DNA from: Corynebacterium lemuris
GTDB lineage: Bacteria > Actinomycetota > Actinomycetes > Mycobacteriales > Mycobacteriaceae
Direction of reading: 5' to 3'
NCBI RefSeq assembly: GCF_024919295.1
Contig: NZ_JANWTC010000003.1
Coordinates: 288,908-352,907 of the forward strand
Length of the DNA: 64,000 nucleotides
Part shown: piece after piece, positions 59,513-64,000 of the stretch
How the letters are laid out: each line of letters begins with the position of its first letter
Position numbering within the stretch: position 1 is the stretch's first letter
Translations under genes and position numbers: made by a program
Notes under the pieces: model-generated
Databases searched by the model: none
The model's input: only the letters and a program-made list of their open reading frames with translations
Told to the model about the DNA's origin: nothing

Positions 59513-60463
59513 TCACATCCGGCCGCGGGCCAGATCTGCCACGCCGATCATACCCGCGCGGGTGCCCAGTTCCGCGGTTCCCACGGCCGGCAGCGGCCGG
59601 TGCCCCGCGCCGACGATGGATGCGGCCATCCCTTCCCGGGCGGCGCCGAGGAAAAGGTCGGCGTCGAGGGAGACTCCCCCACCCACGACGATCAGTTCCG
59701 GATCGAGGACGTCGGTGACCATCGCCAGGCCCTGGCCGAGCCAACCGGCGAAGTCCGCCAGCACCGCCAAGCCGGTGGGATCCCCCACCCGCGCGGCGGC
59801 CATGACCTCCGCACCGGTGACCTCTCCGCGCTTCTCGACGACCCGCCGCCCCAACCCCGCCACCCCGGGCACCGCGAGCTCGGTGGCGGTGTCAACCAGG
59901 GCGGTACCGGAGGCGTAACGCTCCAGGCAGCCACGTTTGCCGCACGCGCAGGCCCGGCCGCCAGGCACCACGGTGAGGTGCCCGAATTCCGGGGCGGTGC
60001 CGTGGGCGCCGCGGAAGATCTGCCCGTCGATCATCAGCGTCGCGCCGATGCCGGTGCCGACGGCGAAGAACACCCAGGTACCGGCGCCACGGGCCGCGCC
60101 GTGGCGGTACTCGCCCCAGGCGGCGGCATTGGCGTCGTGTTCGAGCGTGACCGGCAGGCCGGTCAGTTCCTCGAGCCGGGCGCGCACGGGCGCGTCGCGC
60201 CAGGGCAGGTGCGGGGCGAAGCGGACGGTCTCACAGGCCGGGTCGAGGAATCCGGCGACCGCCAGGCCGACGGCAGCGGGGTCATGATCCGCACGCAGTT
60301 CCCCGACCATGGTGACGATCGCGTCCTCGAGGGCCGCCACCGTGGTGGGGGTGGCGGTGCTGCGGGTGTCGACGACCTCACCCCCGGCGGTCACCACCGC
60401 GGCCCGGCAGTGGGTGCCGCCGATGTCGAAACCCACCGTGGGACGGGGGTCACTGGGGCCCAT
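59513..60463 (-). CDS. glk: ROK-family glucokinase
   Basis: 316-residue cytosolic kinase phosphorylating glucose to glucose 6-phosphate. The ATP phosphate-binding DIGGTHCRAAVV is at about 13-24. The ROK zinc motif CACGKRGCLERYASG lies near 170-185 with three Cys. EHDANAAAWGEY (about 116-127) carries the catalytic Asp. C. glutamicum Glk is the same type at the same locus, beside pimB'. Its ATG has an AAGGTGG site, and a TATACT -10 box lies 38-43 bp upstream. Confidence 0.93.
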   Translation of the reverse strand: MGPSDPRPTVGFDIGGTHCRAAVVTAGGEVVDTRSTATPTTVAALEDAIVTMVGELRADHDPAAVGLAVAGFLDPACETVRFAPHLPWRDAPVRARLEELTGLPVTLEHDANAAAWGEYRHGAARGAGTWVFFAVGTGIGATLMIDGQIFRGAHGTAPEFGHLTVVPGGRACACGKRGCLERYASGTALVDTATELAVPGVAGLGRRVVEKRGEVTGAEVMAAARVGDPTGLAVLADFAGWLGQGLAMVTDVLDPELIVVGGGVSLDADLFLGAAREGMAASIVGAGHRPLPAVGTAELGTRAGMIGVADLARGRM

Positions 60464-60500
60464 GGCACCACCTTCTGGATCGATTGAGTTCAGCCCCGGC

Positions 60501-60506
60501 AGTATA
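60501..60506 (-). promoter_or_regulatory. -10 box of glk
   Basis: TATACT on the minus strand (consensus TANNNT, near-optimal) is six bases after the pimB' stop. It would start RNA near 60494 and give a 31-base leader containing AAGGTGG. This suggests glk is expressed partly apart from pimB'. Confidence 0.55.
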
Positions 60507-60511
60507 TCCGT

Positions 60512-61639
60512 TCAGCCGGCACGGACGAGCTCCCGCAGCCGCGCCCCCATGATCCCCCAGGTCCACTGTCCCGTCGCGTGCCGGCGTCCCGCCAACCCCA
60601 GGGCGGCCCGCAGCTGCGGGTCGTCGATAAGCTCCACCAGCGCCCGCGTGAGCTGGACGGTGTCACGGCCGTCGACGACGATGCCGGTCTCCGGGGTGAC
60701 GGTCTCCGGGGCGCCGCCGGAATCGCCGGCGATGACGGGGACACCGCAGGCCTGGGCCTCCAGGTAGACGATGCCCAGCCCCTCCACGTCGAGGCCCCGG
60801 CCCCGGGTGCGGGCGGGCATGGCGAAGACGTCCGCGGCGGCGAGGATCGCGCGCAGATCCGGGGTGGGGACGGGGCCGGTGAAGACGACGGCGTCGGCGA
60901 GCGGGGCGGCCATGCCGCGCAGGCGGCGCCCGTAGGACCCCGAACCGACGATGAGCAGCCGCGCGCCGGGGTGCGAGTCCAGGACGGCAGGCCAGGCCCG
61001 GATCAGTTGGTCCTGGCCTTTACGCGGCACCAGGCGGGAGATGCACACCACCAGCGGCCCATCCCCGAGGCCGAACCGCTCCCGGGTGGCGGTGCGCTCC
61101 GCTGCGGTATCGGGGTGGAACCAGTCCGTGTCCACGCCGGAGGGCAGGTGCGCGAAGCGGGGGCGGGTGCCGAAGGCGCGGCGGAAGCGGCGCAGCGTGT
61201 AATCGGAGATGTAGGTGACCACATCCGCGGTGTCGCCGATACGGCGCAGCACCTGCCGGGCACCGGGCAGCATGGACCAGCCCACCTCATGCCCGTGGGT
61301 GCTGGCGATGATGCGGCGTGCCCCCGCGCGGCGGGCCGCGGCACCCATGAGCGCCAGCGGGGCGGCGGCACCGAACCACACCGTGTCGATGTCCAGTTCC
61401 CGGATGATCAGCGACATCGCCCGGGTGGTGGTCGGGGTGGGCAGCATGATGCGGCGCGGCCAGCGGATCACCCGGTAGGGCAGCTCGGCGTCGTGGGCCG
61501 CGGCCGCGACTGCGTCCTGCGTGGAGGCGAAGACCACCACCTCCGCCGGGTCGAGGGTGGCCAGGAAGTCCCGCAGATAGGACTGGATGCCCCCGACCGT
61601 GGGCGGGAAGTCATTTGTCACCAGCAGAGTACGCGCCAT
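60512..61639 (-). CDS. pimB': Phosphatidylinositol mannoside mannosyltransferase PimB'
   Basis: 375-residue GT4 (GT-B) enzyme that adds the second mannose to PIM1 in the cytosol, giving PIM2, the anchor of lipomannan. The N-terminus LLVTNDFPPTVGGIQSYLRD (4-23) is typical. The donor domain has VVCISRLVPRKGQDQLIRAW (about 195-214), with RKG contacting the nucleotide, and EGLGIVYLEAQACGVPVIAG (about 285-304), with the donor-binding EX7E region. Equivalent to Rv2188c and C. glutamicum Cg2400. The stop of the NlpC gene upstream is 3 bp before its ATG. Confidence 0.93.
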   Translation of the reverse strand: MARTLLVTNDFPPTVGGIQSYLRDFLATLDPAEVVVFASTQDAVAAAAHDAELPYRVIRWPRRIMLPTPTTTRAMSLIIRELDIDTVWFGAAAPLALMGAAARRAGARRIIASTHGHEVGWSMLPGARQVLRRIGDTADVVTYISDYTLRRFRRAFGTRPRFAHLPSGVDTDWFHPDTAAERTATRERFGLGDGPLVVCISRLVPRKGQDQLIRAWPAVLDSHPGARLLIVGSGSYGRRLRGMAAPLADAVVFTGPVPTPDLRAILAAADVFAMPARTRGRGLDVEGLGIVYLEAQACGVPVIAGDSGGAPETVTPETGIVVDGRDTVQLTRALVELIDDPQLRAALGLAGRRHATGQWTWGIMGARLRELVRAG

Positions 61640-61642
61640 GGC

Positions 61643-62659
61643 TCAGTAGCGTACTGCCCCCGCCCACGGCATGGAGTCAACGGACACGACCTGGACGGGG
61701 ATGCCGTAATCGGAGGCGTGGACCAGCTGGCCGTTGCCGATGTACATGCCCACATGCGTGATGCCCGGGTAGTAACCGACGATGTCACCGGGCTGTAGCT
61801 CGGCACGCGGGACCGGGGTGCCGCCGGCCAGCTGGGCCTGCGAGGTGCGCGGGATGGTCTTCCCCTGCTGCTGGTAGGCCCAGAACATCAGCCCGGAGCA
61901 GTCGAACTGGTTCGGTCCGGTCGCGCCCCAGCCGTAGGGGGAACCGAGCTTGGCCAGGGCGGCGGCCACCACCCCGGAGGCACCGGCCAGGTCCGGGGTC
62001 AGCGGGTTGTTCTTGTTCTCCCAGGCGGCCCGGGACGCGGCATCGAGTCCGGTGACCTGCTCCTCGATCTCCCGGATCCGCTCCTGCAGCACCTCCTGCT
62101 CCGCGGCGAGATCGCGGTGCTGCCGTTCCAGCTGCGACTGCTGGAAATTGGCCTCCGCGAGGAAGCGCTCCGCATCGGTGTGCGCCCGGCCCGCCTCGGC
62201 GGTGGTCTCCGCGAGCTTATCGACGGCCCGCTCCGTGTTCCGCGTCAACGTCGCCAGGTAGGAGGCCCGGTCGATGGCGTTCTGCGGGGTGGCCGCGGCG
62301 ATGGCGTTGGTCACCGGGTCGATCAGCAGCCCCCGGTACTTCACACCGGCCAGACCGTCGACCTCCTCCTGGAAATCAGCCCGCGCCGCGCGGGCGACCT
62401 CGGCCCGCTGGCGGGCGGCGTCGGCGTCGGCGCGCAGGGTGTCGATACGCCCCTGCCCCTGCCCGATGTCGACCTCGAGCTGCTTGACCTCTTCACTGGT
62501 GGCCGTCGCCTCGTGGGAGGCCTCATCCATGGTGGCGATGAGGGTGTCGATGTCCTCGGCGGCGGCCACCGGGGCGGTGCCGGTGGTGATCAGGAACGCG
62601 CCGAGCACGACGGTGGTCATCGTACGGAAGCGGTCGCTGGGGGCTGGAAGGGGGCGCAA
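61643..62659 (-). CDS. Secreted NlpC/P60 peptidoglycan hydrolase with coiled coil
   Basis: 338 residues from TTG 62659, giving a good signal peptide (basic n-region RPLPAPSDRFRT, hydrophobic core, cleavage near VAAAED). A long coiled coil follows (about 45-200, with IDTLRADADAARQRAEVARA), like the autoinhibitory helices of RipA-type enzymes. The C-terminal NlpC/P60 domain (about 220-338) has catalytic Cys in NQFDCSGLMFWAYQ and His in GITHVGMYIGNG. It cuts peptidoglycan stem peptides, probably in daughter-cell separation (compare Rv2190c). Three bases separate it from pimB'. Confidence 0.9.
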   Translation of the reverse strand: MRPLPAPSDRFRTMTTVVLGAFLITTGTAPVAAAEDIDTLIATMDEASHEATATSEEVKQLEVDIGQGQGRIDTLRADADAARQRAEVARAARADFQEEVDGLAGVKYRGLLIDPVTNAIAAATPQNAIDRASYLATLTRNTERAVDKLAETTAEAGRAHTDAERFLAEANFQQSQLERQHRDLAAEQEVLQERIREIEEQVTGLDAASRAAWENKNNPLTPDLAGASGVVAAALAKLGSPYGWGATGPNQFDCSGLMFWAYQQQGKTIPRTSQAQLAGGTPVPRAELQPGDIVGYYPGITHVGMYIGNGQLVHASDYGIPVQVVSVDSMPWAGAVRY

Positions 62660-62740
62660 GGTGGTTCTTTCAGGAATGGTGGGCCGGTGGAGATTCAAGG
62701 GACAACTGTAGACACCCGGGACTGCCCCCGAATGCACGAG

Positions 62741-62778
62741 GCCCGCCCACCGGACCTTGCGGGACCGGATGGGCGGGC
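62741..62778 (-). terminator. Hairpin after the second NlpC/P60 gene
   Basis: GCCCGCCCA-type arms (62741-62753 and 62766-62778) give an imperfect long stem around a short loop, 17 bp after the nlpC stop on the minus strand. No T-run follows. It would separate nlpC from the upstream-facing 61643-62659 gene. Confidence 0.6.
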
Positions 62779-62795
62779 ACAGTGACCGTCTGCGC

Positions 62796-63431
62796 TTAGA
62801 AGCGGACGGCGGAGTGGATCGGCTGGAAGTGCAGCGGACGCTCGCCGACCGGGGAACCGGAGTTGAGTGCGTCGATGATCATGCCGTTGCCGGCGTAGAT
62901 GCCGACGTGGCTGGCACCACCGTAGTAGGCGATGATGTCACCCGGCTGCAGCTGGTCCAGCGGGACCTGCTGGCCCTGGCTGGCCTGCGCCTGGGAGGTG
63001 CGGGGGATGGACTTGCCGACCTGCTGGTAGGCCCAGGTGGTCAGGCCGGAGCAGTCGAAGGCGTTCGGTCCGGTCGCACCCCAGGCGTAGGGGGCACCGA
63101 CCTTGGAACGGACAGCGTCGACGATGGCCTGGCCGGTGGAGGGTGCGGCGGCGGGGGCTGCCGGGGCAACTGCCGGGCCCGGGGTGGCGACGTTGGCCAC
63201 GTAGGTGTCCACGGACTCCTGGACGGAGGGGACGAACTGCTCGACGTTCGGGATGTTCTCGATGCCCTGGATGTTCTCCATGCCCGGAACGTTCACGCGG
63301 ATGTCGGTGTTCGGCACAACAACCTCGAAGGCGCCGGCTACCGGGGCCATGACGGTGGCGCCCATGATCACCGCGGAGGCGGTGGCGATACGGCGGGTGA
63401 TGGTCTTGTTGAGGCGGTTCTGCTGAGCCAC
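62796..63431 (-). CDS. nlpC: Secreted NlpC/P60 peptidoglycan hydrolase
   Basis: 211 residues from GTG 63431, close in size to C. glutamicum Cg2402. The signal part is RLNKTITRRIATASAVIMGA with cleavage near GAFE (about 35). A short segment with MENIQGIENIPNVEQFVPSV precedes an Ala/Pro linker. The NlpC/P60 domain (about 100-211) has catalytic Cys in NAFDCSGLTTWAYQQ and His in GASHVGIYAGNG. GGAG lies 8 bases before the GTG. A c-di-AMP riboswitch and an MtrA-like site in the leader region suggest control by turgor or cell-wall signals. Confidence 0.93.
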   Translation of the reverse strand: MAQQNRLNKTITRRIATASAVIMGATVMAPVAGAFEVVVPNTDIRVNVPGMENIQGIENIPNVEQFVPSVQESVDTYVANVATPGPAVAPAAPAAAPSTGQAIVDAVRSKVGAPYAWGATGPNAFDCSGLTTWAYQQVGKSIPRTSQAQASQGQQVPLDQLQPGDIIAYYGGASHVGIYAGNGMIIDALNSGSPVGERPLHFQPIHSAVRF

Positions 63432-63456
63432 GGGGCTATACTCCAAATCTTCCTGT

Positions 63457-63612
63457 GTGCCTGCCGGGTTAGCTGTCGGGTTGGGATGTACGGAAGCTTC
63501 CCTCCCCCGCTCCACGCCCTGCACCTGTGTGCGGGACGCTCTCGCGGCGGATGTACCCCAGAAACTGCTGGTCGGTTCCCCGGCTCCCTGTGAAGGGATT
63601 AGGCGTAATTTT
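63457..63612 (-). promoter_or_regulatory. c-di-AMP (ydaO/yuaA) riboswitch upstream of nlpC
   Basis: On the minus strand the leader has the conserved blocks of ydaO riboswitches: ATTACGCCTAATCCC near the 5' side (63609-63595), GGAGCCGGGGAACC (63587-63574), and the 3' block CCCAACCCGACAGCTAACCC (63485-63466) followed by GGCAGGC. It ends 26 bp before GTG 63431. In actinobacteria this class precedes NlpC and resuscitation-factor genes and usually turns expression off when c-di-AMP is high. Confidence 0.85.
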
Positions 63613-63664
63613 CAGTTCAGCCATGCGGTGACTTCCTGATGGTGTCCCGCAATGTCTCGATAAG

Positions 63665-63680
63665 GTTACGAAACTGCAAC
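63665..63680 (-). promoter_or_regulatory. MtrA-like site upstream of nlpC
   Basis: On the minus strand GTTGC-N6-GTAAC (plus: GTTAC 63665-63669, GCAAC 63676-63680), a near copy of the GTNAC-N6-GTNAC form seen upstream of the MTB12-like lipoprotein gene. nlpC is a known MtrA target in C. glutamicum. The site is upstream of the riboswitch leader. Confidence 0.4.
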
Positions 63681-64000
63681 AGTGAATGTCCAACGAGGCG
63701 CCCCGGAAGCTCATCGTGACCAAGCTGTTATCCACAGGCGCGCCCTGGATTCATGTCCAGGGGTTTTTCAGGAATGTGGACGGATCACTGACCAATTCGG
63801 ACCGTTATTCAGCCGTGACCTTGACCTTTGCCCGCCCCCTTCCCCTGCCCCGCTCCACCCCGGAAATTGGCAGGGACAGCGGGTTCCATAACCCTTGCCT
63901 ACCCGTGTGATTTAGCCCACTCTCAGGTTTTTATGCCTTTTCCCGCCCTGAAATCCTTGAGTCCTAAGGGTCGTTGCAACACTTTCCGATGAGAAAGGAT
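63681..64000. other. Non-coding region, probably the leader of a plus-strand gene beyond the window
   Basis: No credible ORF lies here. The last bases (AGAAAGGAT, 63992-64000) look like a ribosome-binding site of a plus-strand gene starting just outside the window. The region also holds a GlxR-like site and a single TTATCCACA (63728-63736) matching the DnaA-box consensus, without others around it. Confidence 0.4.
63906..63921 (+). promoter_or_regulatory. GlxR-like (CRP-type) site
   Basis: TGTGATTTAGCCCACT matches 10 of 12 defined positions of the C. glutamicum GlxR consensus TGTGA-NN-TA-NN-TCACA. It lies about 80 bases before the probable ribosome-binding site at the right edge. GlxR binds cAMP and controls many carbon and cell-wall genes. 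Confidence 0.4.

Noticed and set aside
58586..60487. A 633-codon plus-strand frame across plsC and glk
   Set aside because: Antisense to two clear genes with conserved motifs; no recognisable domain.
63728..63736. Perfect DnaA box TTATCCACA
   Set aside because: It is single, and one copy in a window of this size can occur by chance; no cluster, AT-rich unwinding region or dnaA/dnaN gene is near.

Overview
The window is chromosomal DNA from a high-GC Corynebacterium. Three things support this. The division and cell-wall (dcw) cluster is ordered mraZ-rsmH-ftsL-ftsI-murE-murF-mraY-murD-ftsW-murG-murC-ftsQ-ftsZ-pgeF-yggS-sepF-yggT-wag31. It lies next to mycobacterial-type lipoglycan genes (mptA, mptC, pimB') and to pknL and aroG, the arrangement seen around Rv2145c-Rv2190c of M. 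tuberculosis and in C. glutamicum. The control signals are also corynebacterial: a McbR-type operator, TANNNT -10 boxes directly before start codons, and riboswitches of actinobacterial type. The species cannot be fixed from the sequence. No rRNA, tRNA, CRISPR array, prophage or intact insertion sequence was seen; this is core genome.

Layout. 1-8.2 kb: end of an unknown gene, a small ORF, a luciferase-like monooxygenase, an S4 RNA-binding protein, a YigZ protein, treZ (trehalose synthesis), ilvA (isoleucine synthesis) and two secreted proteins. 8.2-13.1 kb: a short MetE-like methyltransferase behind a McbR-type operator, and dnaE1. 13.1-21.5 kb: rarD, then rluD-lspA and a trailing membrane protein, a lipoprotein, an ABC-F ATPase, an MTB12-like lipoprotein, ansA and an NAD(P)-binding oxidoreductase. 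21.5-27.2 kb, minus strand: T-box leader, ileS, an EamA exporter broken by a one-base frameshift, and dinB, with the three genes overlapping or nearly abutting. 27.2-46.8 kb, minus strand: the dcw cluster, making lipid II (murA-independent steps), the septal transpeptidase and flippase, the Z-ring and the polar-growth scaffold Wag31; it starts from a promoter covered by three MraZ repeats. 47-48.8 kb: DUF3040 and HEPN-family genes, a 35-codon CxxC ORF and an acetyltransferase. 48.9-64 kb: idsA-mptA, pknL with its partner DNA-binding protein, aroG, an exoribonuclease, mptC, an acyltransferase, plsC, glk, pimB' and two NlpC/P60 hydrolases, the second behind a c-di-AMP (ydaO) riboswitch.

How the genes work together. 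Most of the window serves envelope building: peptidoglycan precursors and division (dcw), remodelling (two NlpC/P60 proteins), lipoglycan assembly (PimB', MptA, MptC, with polyprenyl and acyl chain supply by IdsA and PlsC), lipoprotein maturation (LspA) and envelope signalling (PknL). The regulatory sites agree with this: an MraZ box on the dcw promoter, a c-di-AMP riboswitch plus an MtrA-like site on nlpC, and a second MtrA-like site upstream of the MTB12-like lipoprotein.

The most notable observations are the frameshifted exporter between ileS and dinB, the McbR operator on a gene of unsettled function, an unexplained cluster of six TTCAGG motifs between dnaE1 and rarD, an 80-bp inverted-repeat element beside dinB, and two small ORFs. 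No wholly new system was found.
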